A stretch of 64,000 nucleotides of DNA from Bacteroidales bacterium (GTDB taxonomy: Bacteria; Bacteroidota; Bacteroidia; Bacteroidales; F082), in contig JAKIVD010000008.1 in assembly GCA_021647205.1 (NCBI GenBank), forward strand, positions 1-64,000, written 5' to 3'. Under the pieces are notes generated by a model that did not search any database, had not been told where the DNA came from, and saw only the letters and a program-made list of their open reading frames with translations. Of the stretch, positions 53,899-61,717 are shown piece by piece; the first letter of the stretch is position 1; every line of letters starts with the position of its first letter. The position numbers were made by a program, and so were the translations under genes.

Positions 53899-55098
53899 CT
53901 AAAGCAGCAGTTTATATCTCCAAACCCCTCCGGAATGTTTGATAATTAGCAAATAGAAACCCGTACCTGTTCGGTCACCGGGCATTTCCAGGACAAAATG
54001 CTGTTGGTTTTTTATCGATTGGTGCAACAGCCTTTTTCCCGAAACGTCGTAAACTTCTGCAAAATCCGCGGTTGTTTTACCGCTAAGATCAAAAGCGAGT
54101 TTGCGCTTTCCGATATAGCGGTAAACAGGTTTGGGAATAAGTTCAGTTTCCATTGTTCCTGTTGGCTCAACAAACATAAAATGGTCGGTTATCACAAGGC
54201 TGTCGTTGTAATAGTAGTTGTAAGTCCACTCACCATAAAGCGATTGGGGAGGAGTGAAAATATAAGAATAATAATAGTAAAACCACCAGTCTTTCTGGTA
54301 GGTGATGCTGTAATCGTACCATAAATTCCCATCGGGGCTAAGCCATTCTATCCGGCTTGAGTCCCCGGCCTTTAAGCCGTACTGCAATGTCCAGAAAGTG
54401 ATGATCGAGTCTTGTGTGCTGAACCGGATTCGAGGTTTTGGGCGTTCACGCAATGAGTCGATGGGCGTTACATAATCGGTCAGGCCGTACTCCCAGATGT
54501 TGAAAGTGGTGTCGTAAGGAAGCGAATCAATCCAATAATTATAAGCGTTGCCACATGGGCCGGCAAAAGGGTCGACCAAAAACAACGAATCGTACCACAG
54601 CTCAAAATGGACATGCGGATCGGTGGAATTGCCCGAGCTGCCGACCTCTGCAATATTTTGTCCGGGGACAACCGCCTCACCAACCGCCACAATAATAGAA
54701 TTCTTTTTCAAATGGGCGTAGTACGAAAAATGCTTGTCGGGGTGTTTGATGGCCACGTAATTGCCAAAACCCAGTTCGGGGTCGCCATCGGTATTGCGGT
54801 CGGGTTCGCCGTCATGGAGGAAAACAACCACACCCGAATCGACGGCCTGAACATTCACCCCTGCATCCATTTGTGGAAAACCGCTGATCAGGAAATCAGT
54901 GCCCTGGTGGCCATCGTAAGTTTTGCTGCCGCATTGGTGGTCCATGATCGAATCAAAACTCCAATCCACATAATTAACAATGATGAAATCTTCCCCGTAA
55001 ACACCTTCGATGGGCTGAACAAATATCGGGTTTTGCGCTGAGAGCATCCATGCCTGCAAAACAATGGTAACAATAATTATGATTCTTGCGTGCTTCAT
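53899..55098 (-). CDS. M23 peptidase with T9SS-like C-terminal domain
   Basis: Putative zinc endopeptidase (LytM/M23 fold). The 399-residue protein has a signal peptide ending at SAQ. The M23 core carries HQGTD (HxxxD), DSGVVVFLHDGE, FSYYAHLKKN and DPHVHFELWYDS (HxH), so all zinc and catalytic residues are present. A central Tyr/Trp-rich beta domain (~240-320) follows. The C-terminal ~70 residues (VYDVSGKRLLHQSI ... GTGFYLLIIKHSGGVW) look like a T9SS sorting domain. It probably acts on peptide cross-links or secreted peptides outside the cell. Confidence 0.87.
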   Translation of the reverse strand: MKHARIIIIVTIVLQAWMLSAQNPIFVQPIEGVYGEDFIIVNYVDWSFDSIMDHQCGSKTYDGHQGTDFLISGFPQMDAGVNVQAVDSGVVVFLHDGEPDRNTDGDPELGFGNYVAIKHPDKHFSYYAHLKKNSIIVAVGEAVVPGQNIAEVGSSGNSTDPHVHFELWYDSLFLVDPFAGPCGNAYNYWIDSLPYDTTFNIWEYGLTDYVTPIDSLRERPKPRIRFSTQDSIITFWTLQYGLKAGDSSRIEWLSPDGNLWYDYSITYQKDWWFYYYYSYIFTPPQSLYGEWTYNYYYNDSLVITDHFMFVEPTGTMETELIPKPVYRYIGKRKLAFDLSGKTTADFAEVYDVSGKRLLHQSIKNQQHFVLEMPGDRTGTGFYLLIIKHSGGVWRYKLLL

Positions 55099-55104
55099 AT
55101 TTTT

Positions 55105-55112
55105 TAATTTTG
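55105..55112 (+). promoter_or_regulatory. -7 element of hutI
   Basis: TAATTTTG, 38 bp before the hutI ATG, with a TTG 17 bp upstream at 55085-55087. It sits at the 5' edge of the divergent M23 peptidase gene. Confidence 0.5.
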
Positions 55113-55149
55113 CTAAAGTAGATTTTTAATTTCAAAAAAGATTTAGATT

Positions 55150-56430
55150 ATGGCCATACTCATCGAAAATATCAAAGAAATTATCCAGATGGAAGCCAGC
55201 CCCCGGCTGATGGTCAAAGGTGCTGACATGGCAAAATTGCCCACACTGAAAGATGCTTACCTGTTTTTGGAAGGGGGCAGAATCGCTGCATTCGGAAGGA
55301 TGAAAGACCTGAACAAGCAAGAAATTCTTTTTGAGAATGAGGATGTTCAGGTGATTGATGCCAAGGGGAAAATGGTCTTTCCCTCGTTTGTTGATTCCCA
55401 CACCCATTTGGTTTACGCTGCTTCGCGCGAGATCGAATACATCGACAAAATCAAAGGTTTATCTTACGAAGAGATTGCCAAAAAGGGAGGGGGTATTCTC
55501 AATTCGGCTAAAAAAATTCAGGAAGCTTCAGAAGAAGAACTGGTGGAGGCAGCCATGAAACGCCTGGATGAAATTATCCGTTACGGTACGGGGGCTGTCG
55601 AAATCAAAAGCGGTTACGGCCTGACTACCGAGTCGGAATTAAAGATGCTTCGGGTGATTAAAAAACTGAAAGCACTTTCGCCATTGACCATTCGCGCTAC
55701 TTTTTTGGGTGCCCATTCCATCCCGATGGAATACCGTGGAAAACAACATTTGTATGTCGATAAAGTCATCAACGAAATGCTTCCCCTTGTGGCCGAAGAA
55801 AACCTTGCCGATTTTATTGATGTGTTTTGCGATACCGGCTTTTTTACGCTTGAAGACACGGAGCGGATTCTCGAAGCCGGATTGAAATACGGCATCCGGG
55901 GAAAAATTCATGCCAACGAACTGGATTATTCGGGCGGCATACAAGCGGGTGTAAAATACAATGCACTTTCAGTCGACCATTTGGAATTTACCGGCGATGC
56001 CGAAATTGAAGCGCTGCTCAATTCAGCAACCATGCCCACTGTTTTGCCGGGCGCGGCTTTTTTTCTGGGGATGGTGTACGCACCGGTTCGCAAAATGATG
56101 GATGCCGGCCTGCCACTGGCACTCGCCAGCGATTTTAATCCTGGTTCTTCTCCTTCCGGAAACATGCAGTTGATCATTTCGATGGCCAGCATCCTTTACA
56201 AAATGCTTCCTGAGGAAGCCATCAATGCCACCACCATCAATTCGGCTTATGCCATGGGTTTAAGCGAAGAACTGGGCAGCATCGCCATTGGCAAAAAAGC
56301 CAATGTTTTTATCACCACCGAAATTCCCTCTTACGAGTTTATGCCCTATGCCTACGGTTCCAACAAAGTGGAGACGGTGATTTTGAACGGAACGGTTTAC
56401 TCACCGCATTCTGCTGATCGTGATTTTTAA
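55150..56430 (+). CDS. hutI: Imidazolonepropionase
   Basis: Hydrolyses 4-imidazolone-5-propionate to N-formiminoglutamate, the substrate of FtcD. The 426-residue amidohydrolase has the metal motif DSHTHLVYA (HxH), GGGILNSAKKIQEAS, the later ligand His in GKIHANELDYSGG, DHLEFTGD and the metal Asp in LASDFNPGS. The gene starts 51 bp from the divergent M23 peptidase. The hut genes are dispersed here: ftcD lies 42 kb away. Confidence 0.95.
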   Translation: MAILIENIKEIIQMEASPRLMVKGADMAKLPTLKDAYLFLEGGRIAAFGRMKDLNKQEILFENEDVQVIDAKGKMVFPSFVDSHTHLVYAASREIEYIDKIKGLSYEEIAKKGGGILNSAKKIQEASEEELVEAAMKRLDEIIRYGTGAVEIKSGYGLTTESELKMLRVIKKLKALSPLTIRATFLGAHSIPMEYRGKQHLYVDKVINEMLPLVAEENLADFIDVFCDTGFFTLEDTERILEAGLKYGIRGKIHANELDYSGGIQAGVKYNALSVDHLEFTGDAEIEALLNSATMPTVLPGAAFFLGMVYAPVRKMMDAGLPLALASDFNPGSSPSGNMQLIISMASILYKMLPEEAINATTINSAYAMGLSEELGSIAIGKKANVFITTEIPSYEFMPYAYGSNKVETVILNGTVYSPHSADRDF

Positions 56431-56790
56431 AGACCTTCCAGCGTGCCTGCACCTGGAAGAGTCTTGGTAAAAAAACAACGTTTTCAAAGCGTTTGTACAA
56501 AAACAACGCTTCCAGGTCGTTCAGGCGCTGGAAGGTTGAAGTACTCGTACTAGACCTTCCAGCGTGCCTGCACCTGGAAGAGTCTTGGCAAAAAAACAAC
56601 GTTTTCAAAGCGTTTGTACAAAAACAACGCTTCCAGGTCGTTCAGGCGCTGGAAGGTTGAAGTACTCGTGCTAGACCTTCCAGCGTGCCTGCACCTGGAA
56701 GAGTTTTGGCAAAAAAACAACGTTTTCAAGGCGTTTGTACAAAAACAACGCTTCCAGGTCGTTCAGGCGCTGGAAGGTTGAAGTGCTCTT
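56431..56790 (+). repeat. Three tandem copies of a 121-bp repeat with inverted ends
   Basis: Units begin at 56431, 56552 and 56673 (AGACCTTCCAGCGTGCC) and are nearly identical, with only scattered single-base changes. Each unit has inverted ends (ACCTTCCAGCG / CGCTGGAAGGT) and a second inverted pair (CCTGGAAG / CTTCCAGG) around a centre containing two AAAAACAACG direct repeats, so each can fold into a long hairpin. It starts at the base after the hutI stop codon. Partial relatives lie at 39665 and 61483. Confidence 0.93.
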
Positions 56791-56937
56791 TCTGTTCAGG
56801 ATATTCAACCTTAAACCTAAGTTCAGTTTTAACAATAGGGTGGTCCGCATCGTAACTGTAATTAAAATGCTTAAATTTTTTTAGCGCATCTTTGGTTGCC
56901 TGTTGCATGGCACTTCTCCCCAGGGGGATGGCGGCAG

Positions 56938-57348
56938 TTACTCTTTTGCCACAAACGGCGCAACTTTTGCTGCACATCGATAAACAGTTTTGTAGTTGCA
57001 ATCTGAAAAGCAGATAATAACTCCATCAAACCTGTCAGGGTCAAGATTGCAAACGTGACTGATGTAACAGTGTCCAATTTCACAGTTCTTTCTCAAGGAT
57101 TCTGCTTCATCCCTACTGGCTTCTATAACCAATATCCCTTTTGAGGCAAGTTCCTGAGGCTGGTGGAGAACGATCCTTCCATAGTCTGGTGGTAAAATTA
57201 GCGCGCTGGTGCATTTTAAAATACAATTGGCATAACACGCATTTGCCTGCTGCCACATCCAACCACCAGGAGCAAATATTAATGCCACAGTACAGTATTT
57301 TTTAGATATTTGCCAACGGAGAATCTCAGGTCTGAAGCTGAACAGCAA
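56938..57348 (-). CDS. Cysteine-rich hypothetical ORF, possibly broken
   Basis: The frame gives up to 136 residues with ten cysteines and a core GRIVLHQPQELASKGILVIE, then CEIGHCYISHVCNLDPDRFD and GVIICFSDCNYKT. An in-frame stop follows PFVAKE. A different minus-strand frame (to ~56790) continues with SCAVCGKRV and MQQATKDALKKFKHFN and then runs into the 121-bp repeat. This suggests one gene split by a frameshift and truncated by the repeat. The 5' end overlaps the divergent glycosyltransferase; ATG at 57258 is a possible start. I recognise no family. Confidence 0.35.
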   Translation of the reverse strand: MLFSFRPEILRWQISKKYCTVALIFAPGGWMWQQANACYANCILKCTSALILPPDYGRIVLHQPQELASKGILVIEASRDEAESLRKNCEIGHCYISHVCNLDPDRFDGVIICFSDCNYKTVYRCAAKVAPFVAKE

Positions 57349-57408
57349 TACTGGAAGAACGCGTTAAACACAAGCCCCGGCCCTGAAACTTTACCTAAAC
57401 CAAGCACT

Positions 57409-58548
57409 TTGAAAATTGCCGTCAATACAAGATTGTTGCTTAAGGATAAGCTGGAAGGGATTGGGTGGTTTATCTACGAGTCGCTGAAGCGGGTGGTACA
57501 AGCCCACCCCGAACATGCGTTTTTTTTTCTTTTTGACAGGGCTTACGACGAATCATTTATTTTTGGGAGCAATGTAACCCCTGTGGTAATCGGCCCGCAG
57601 GCACGGCATCCCGTTTTGCACTACATCTGGTTCGAGCACGCCGTTCCCGGGGTGCTCAACCGAATCCGGCCCGACATCTTTATTTCCCCTGACGCCTATT
57701 TATCGCTCAAAACCAAATTCAAAACCCTGCTGGTCATTCACGACCTGAACTTTGAGCATTATCCCGGAAACATGCCGTTGCTGGTGCAGAAATATTATAA
57801 ATTTTTTACGCCGCGTTTCGCGGAGAAAGCAACACGCATTGCCACTGTCTCCAACTTCTCAAAACAAGATATTGTCAGGCAATACGGGACAGAACCGAAA
57901 AAGATCGACGTAGTTTACAATGGTGCCAACGAGCAGTTCAAGCCGCTTTCAAGAGAAGAAAAAGAGAAAGCAAAACTGGATTTTGCAGACGGCAAAGACT
58001 ATTTTGTTTTTATTGGTGCCCTCAACCCGCGAAAGAACCTGGTGAACCTATTCCGTGCTTTCGACAGTTACAGGAATGACGAAAACACGACAGCTAAACT
58101 GGTAGTTGTGGGCGAAAAAATGTGGTGGACGGGAGAAATCAGGTCCACCTTTGAAAGTATGGTTTACAGGAAAGAAGTAGTGTTCACCGGCAGACTGAAA
58201 ATGAAGGAACTATTACGTGTTGTCGGTGCTGCACTGGCGATGACCTATGTTTCACTTTTCGAGGGCTTCGGAATTCCCATCGTGGAGGCTTTTTTTGCAG
58301 AAGTACCAGTGATTACTTCCGAGGTTACGTCCATGCCCGAGGTGGCCGGCGACGCTGCCCTCTTGGTGAACCCTTTCCGTCCTGACGACATTGCCAGTGC
58401 GATGAAAAAAATTACTTTTGACAAGGAGTTAAGGCAACGGCTTATTGAAAAAGGGAAAAACCGGCGGCAGCGGTTTTCATGGGACAACACCGCCCGTCAC
58501 CTCTGGCAGTCCATCGAAAAAACATTGAACCAAAACCAAGCAAAATGA
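57409..58548 (+). CDS. Family 4 glycosyltransferase
   Basis: The ~379-residue GT-B enzyme begins [20 protein letters not shown] and has the donor-site motifs [27 protein letters not shown] and [20 protein letters not shown] (EX7E-type). Homologues begin near the KIAVNTRLL segment, which here is preceded by TTG at 57409. An in-frame TTG at 57310 would add 33 residues with no family match. The stop overlaps the purD start as ATGA, so translation is probably coupled. The acceptor is unknown. Confidence 0.85.
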   Translation: MKIAVNTRLLLKDKLEGIGWFIYESLKRVVQAHPEHAFFFLFDRAYDESFIFGSNVTPVVIGPQARHPVLHYIWFEHAVPGVLNRIRPDIFISPDAYLSLKTKFKTLLVIHDLNFEHYPGNMPLLVQKYYKFFTPRFAEKATRIATVSNFSKQDIVRQYGTEPKKIDVVYNGANEQFKPLSREEKEKAKLDFADGKDYFVFIGALNPRKNLVNLFRAFDSYRNDENTTAKLVVVGEKMWWTGEIRSTFESMVYRKEVVFTGRLKMKELLRVVGAALAMTYVSLFEGFGIPIVEAFFAEVPVITSEVTSMPEVAGDAALLVNPFRPDDIASAMKKITFDKELRQRLIEKGKNRRQRFSWDNTARHLWQSIEKTLNQNQAK

Positions 58549-59822
58549 ATATTTTAATTTTAGGGGCGGGTGGGCGCGAACATGCACTGGCCTGGAAAAT
58601 TGCACAAAGCCCGAAAACCGGCAAGCTGTATATTGCCCCCGGCAACGCGGGAACACGAAACCTTGGCACCAACCTGCCGCTGGACGTAAACGATTTTAAG
58701 AACGTGGCAATGGCTGTTGTGGAAAAAGACATCGACATGGTGGTCGTTGGCCCCGAAGCGCCACTGGTCAACGGCATTGCCGACTATTTTCTCCAGGATA
58801 AAATACTGAAACAGATTCCGGTAATCGGGCCTGTAAAGGCAGGTGCCATGCTGGAAGGAAGTAAAGATTTTGCCAAAGAGTTTATGAAAAAATACGCTAT
58901 TCCCACAGCGCGTTTTCAGACATTTTCATCAGAAAACCTGCAAGCCGGTTTTGATTTTCTGGAAAAGCTGAATCCACCTTACGTGTTGAAAGCCGATGGG
59001 CTGGCAGCCGGAAAAGGGGTGTTGATCATCGACGACCTGGTTGCCGCAAAAGAAGAACTGACCGCCATGATTACCGGCTCGAAGTTTGGTGAAGCCTCGG
59101 CCAAAGTAGTAATCGAAGAGTTCCTTGCCGGTACTGAATTATCGGTCTTTATCCTGACAGATGGCGAAAACTATAAAATACTTCCCGAAGCCAAAGACTA
59201 CAAACGTATTGGCGAGGGCGACACAGGACTCAATACGGGCGGGATGGGCGCTGTTTCGCCAGTGAGTTTTGCCACGAAAGAATTCATGGAGAAGGTCGAG
59301 AACCGCATTATCCGCCCTACGGTTAACGGGCTGAAGTCGGAAGGCATCCCTTACAAGGGTTTCATCTTTTTCGGGCTTATCAGCGTAGCGGGCAACCCCA
59401 TGGTTATTGAATACAACTGCCGCATGGGCGATCCCGAGGCCGAATCCGTCATCCCGCGTATCCAAAGCGACCTGGTCGATTTGTTCGGGGCCGTGGGGAA
59501 CAATACCCTGACGGATTCGGCCATCGAGTTTGACGAGCGCTTTGCAGCGGCCATCATGCTGGTTTCGGGCGGCTATCCCGGAAAATACGAAACAGGAAAA
59601 ATGATTGGCGGCATCACCAACCTGAGCAATTGTATTTTGTTCCATGCCGGTACGGCTACCGACATTGAAAACGATGCGGTAAAAACCGCCGGTGGCAGGG
59701 TGATTGCCGTAACTGCCTACGGGCAGACGATGGACGAAGCCTTGAAAAATGCCTATTCCACTGTCGAAACCATCGACTTTGAAGGCAAATATTTCAGGAC
59801 CGATATTGGGTTCGATTTATAG
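58545..59822 (+). CDS. purD: Phosphoribosylamine-glycine ligase
   Basis: Second step of purine synthesis: joins glycine to phosphoribosylamine using ATP. The 425-residue ATP-grasp protein has [19 protein letters not shown], the ATP-binding [28 protein letters not shown] and [18 protein letters not shown]. Its ATG overlaps the stop of the glycosyltransferase gene by the ATGA arrangement. Confidence 0.96.
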   Translation: MNILILGAGGREHALAWKIAQSPKTGKLYIAPGNAGTRNLGTNLPLDVNDFKNVAMAVVEKDIDMVVVGPEAPLVNGIADYFLQDKILKQIPVIGPVKAGAMLEGSKDFAKEFMKKYAIPTARFQTFSSENLQAGFDFLEKLNPPYVLKADGLAAGKGVLIIDDLVAAKEELTAMITGSKFGEASAKVVIEEFLAGTELSVFILTDGENYKILPEAKDYKRIGEGDTGLNTGGMGAVSPVSFATKEFMEKVENRIIRPTVNGLKSEGIPYKGFIFFGLISVAGNPMVIEYNCRMGDPEAESVIPRIQSDLVDLFGAVGNNTLTDSAIEFDERFAAAIMLVSGGYPGKYETGKMIGGITNLSNCILFHAGTATDIENDAVKTAGGRVIAVTAYGQTMDEALKNAYSTVETIDFEGKYFRTDIGFDL

Positions 59823-59885
59823 CCTTTGGAATAAGCGGTTTTTGAACTTATGGGCAGGTAATAACACGAATGAACAAAAACTGCG

Positions 59886-60875
59886 ATGTTAAAGTATTTT
59901 GATTCCGCTTACTTCCAGCGCACAGTGGTACTGGTTGCTTTTGCTGCGCTGTCCTGGTTACCGGCGTTTTTGCTGCCTGCACAAACAGCTGTTTCGGGGC
60001 AGGCCCCTCCATTGTACCGGGCGTTCTTATTTGTTAGCGGAAACCATGTTTTCATTCACCTGTCCTTCGCTTTTTCACTGACCATCGCCTCCGCACTGCT
60101 CCTCAACCAAATTGCTACTGAATTTGGCATAACTGAGAAAATATCCCAACTGGCACTCTTTGTTTTTATCCTGTTCTCGTCTTCGCTGGCCGGATATACG
60201 GCTATGAGCCAGGTGATTGCTGTCAACTTTCTGATGATCTTTTTTCTGCGGTGGTCGTTTAGGGTAACCGAAACCAAAGAGCATATCCCACTTGTTTTCA
60301 ATGCTTCTTTTGTTGTGGGGGCAGCAGCCCTTTTCTATTTGCCGGCCGCCCTGTTTATCTTGCTGCTTTGGATTGCCTTGCTGGTTTTCGGTGTAGGGCA
60401 ATGGCGGAATTTTATTGTTTCCCTGACAGGGGTTTCACTTCCGTTCCTCTTTGTTTTTACCTGGTATTTTTGGTTCGACGAAACAGGCGGGGCTTATGAT
60501 TTGTTGCTATCATCCTTACGCTTTCATGTACCTGAACTGTCAAACTTCCGGCCAGCCGATTTGACAATTGTGGTTATTCTGTCGGCACTCATTCTTGTTT
60601 CCATTGTAAAAACCAACAACAGCCTGATGGAGCGAAATATCAATCTCCGGCAAATGTTGATTGTTTTACTCAACTACCTCGCCATTGCATTCGCCCTTGT
60701 TTTGTTCTTTTCTGACAACTATGCCGGCAGTTTGCTTTTGGCCATACCCGCTTCACTGTTGCTGGCTTCAACAATAACAGGCGCTAAAAACACAAAGTGG
60801 TACGAATGGTCAGTCCGTTTACTTGGAGTACTCATCCTGTTTAACCAATACTTCCGTTTGTTTTATGCTGCTTAA
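59886..60875 (+). CDS. DUF6427-type polytopic membrane protein
   Basis: The 329-residue protein has nine to ten predicted transmembrane segments. It begins [20 protein letters not shown] and contains [14 protein letters not shown], matching a Bacteroidota-restricted family usually found beside purD, rnhB or uracil phosphoribosyltransferase genes. I assign DUF6427 by recollection of this pattern. Function unknown. Its last 11 bp overlap rnhB, indicating a shared transcript. Confidence 0.75.
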   Translation: MLKYFDSAYFQRTVVLVAFAALSWLPAFLLPAQTAVSGQAPPLYRAFLFVSGNHVFIHLSFAFSLTIASALLLNQIATEFGITEKISQLALFVFILFSSSLAGYTAMSQVIAVNFLMIFFLRWSFRVTETKEHIPLVFNASFVVGAAALFYLPAALFILLLWIALLVFGVGQWRNFIVSLTGVSLPFLFVFTWYFWFDETGGAYDLLLSSLRFHVPELSNFRPADLTIVVILSALILVSIVKTNNSLMERNINLRQMLIVLLNYLAIAFALVLFFSDNYAGSLLLAIPASLLLASTITGAKNTKWYEWSVRLLGVLILFNQYFRLFYAA

Positions 60876-61461
60876 TATCCACACAGCGGGCGTGATTGAA
60901 GCCGGGTGTGACGAAGCCGGCCGGGGATGCCTTGCCGGCCCCGTATTTGCCGCCGCCGTTATCCTGCCTTTTGATTTCGAAAGCGGGGAACTCAACGATT
61001 CAAAAAAACTCAACGAAAAACAACGTTACCGTTTGCGAAAACTGGTTGAAGAAGAATCAATTTGCTGGGCAGTGGCTCAAGCGGGTCCGGCTGAGATTGA
61101 CAAAATCAACGTCCTCAATGCCTCATTTCTGGCGATGCAACGCGCCATCGAAAAGCTGACAACTGTCCCGGAAGCCCTGTTGATTGACGGCCCTCGTTTC
61201 ACCCCTTACAAAGCCATTCCTTACCATTGCATCGTGAAAGGCGACGGCAAATACCTGTCCATTGCCGCAGCTTCCATCCTGGCCAAAACCTATCGTGATG
61301 ATTTTATGAAAGAAGCACATGCTGAGTTTCCGGTTTACGGCTGGGAAGACAACAAGGGTTATCCCACGATGAAACACAAGCTGGCCATTCAGTCGCACGG
61401 GCTCAGCCCCCTTCACCGAAAATCGTTCAATTACCACGTACAGCTTAAACTGGAACTTTAA
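60865..61461 (+). CDS. rnhB: Ribonuclease HII
   Basis: Removes ribonucleotides from DNA and RNA primers. The 198-residue protein has the catalytic [19 protein letters not shown] (Asp-Glu), LLIDGPRF and [20 protein letters not shown] (Asp region), then [13 protein letters not shown] and [12 protein letters not shown] choose ATG at 60865 ([14 protein letters not shown]), inside the end of the DUF6427 gene. Confidence 0.95.
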   Translation: MLLNIHTAGVIEAGCDEAGRGCLAGPVFAAAVILPFDFESGELNDSKKLNEKQRYRLRKLVEEESICWAVAQAGPAEIDKINVLNASFLAMQRAIEKLTTVPEALLIDGPRFTPYKAIPYHCIVKGDGKYLSIAAASILAKTYRDDFMKEAHAEFPVYGWEDNKGYPTMKHKLAIQSHGLSPLHRKSFNYHVQLKLEL

Positions 61462-61482
61462 CTGTTTCCTTTTGCACTTCCG

Positions 61483-61605
61483 ACCTTCCAGATTCCTGCC
61501 TTACCGGCAGGCTGATGTATGCTGGAAGTAAAGGGTTGGTAATCTGCAATCATTTTTTGACACCAAACCCGTTGCCTGTCGGGTCGGGATTACACATCCC
61601 GGCCA
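61483..61605 (+). repeat. Degenerate palindromic intergenic repeats
   Basis: The gap after rnhB holds ACCTTCCAG ... GCTGGAAG (relatives of the 121-bp repeat ends). It also has the small hairpin CCTGCC-TTACC-GGCAGG and CGGGATTACACATCCCG, an imperfect inverted repeat. The rest of 61462-61717 contains only the promoter of the next gene. Confidence 0.55.
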
Positions 61606-61665
61606 GCGGAGACCGAAGCACCCTTTGTTAACAATAATTTGTTGAATTCCGGAGTCGGCACCTGT

Positions 61666-61694
61666 TTTGCTGTTGCATTTTTGGCTTATCTTTG
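61666..61694 (+). promoter_or_regulatory. Promoter of the DUF3352-like gene
   Basis: TTTG at 61666-61669, a 17-bp spacer and TATCTTTG at 61687-61694, 24 bp before the ATG. Confidence 0.55.
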
Positions 61695-61717
61695 AGGACA
61701 GTCAATATGTAAATATT

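Noticed and set aside
53761-53949. 62-codon frame directly after the second acyltransferase
   Set aside because: Starts at the base after the stop codon without a ribosome site and runs into the M23 gene; no recognisable features.
56431-56790. CRISPR array
   Set aside because: The repeats are contiguous 121-bp units with no spacers and no cas genes nearby.
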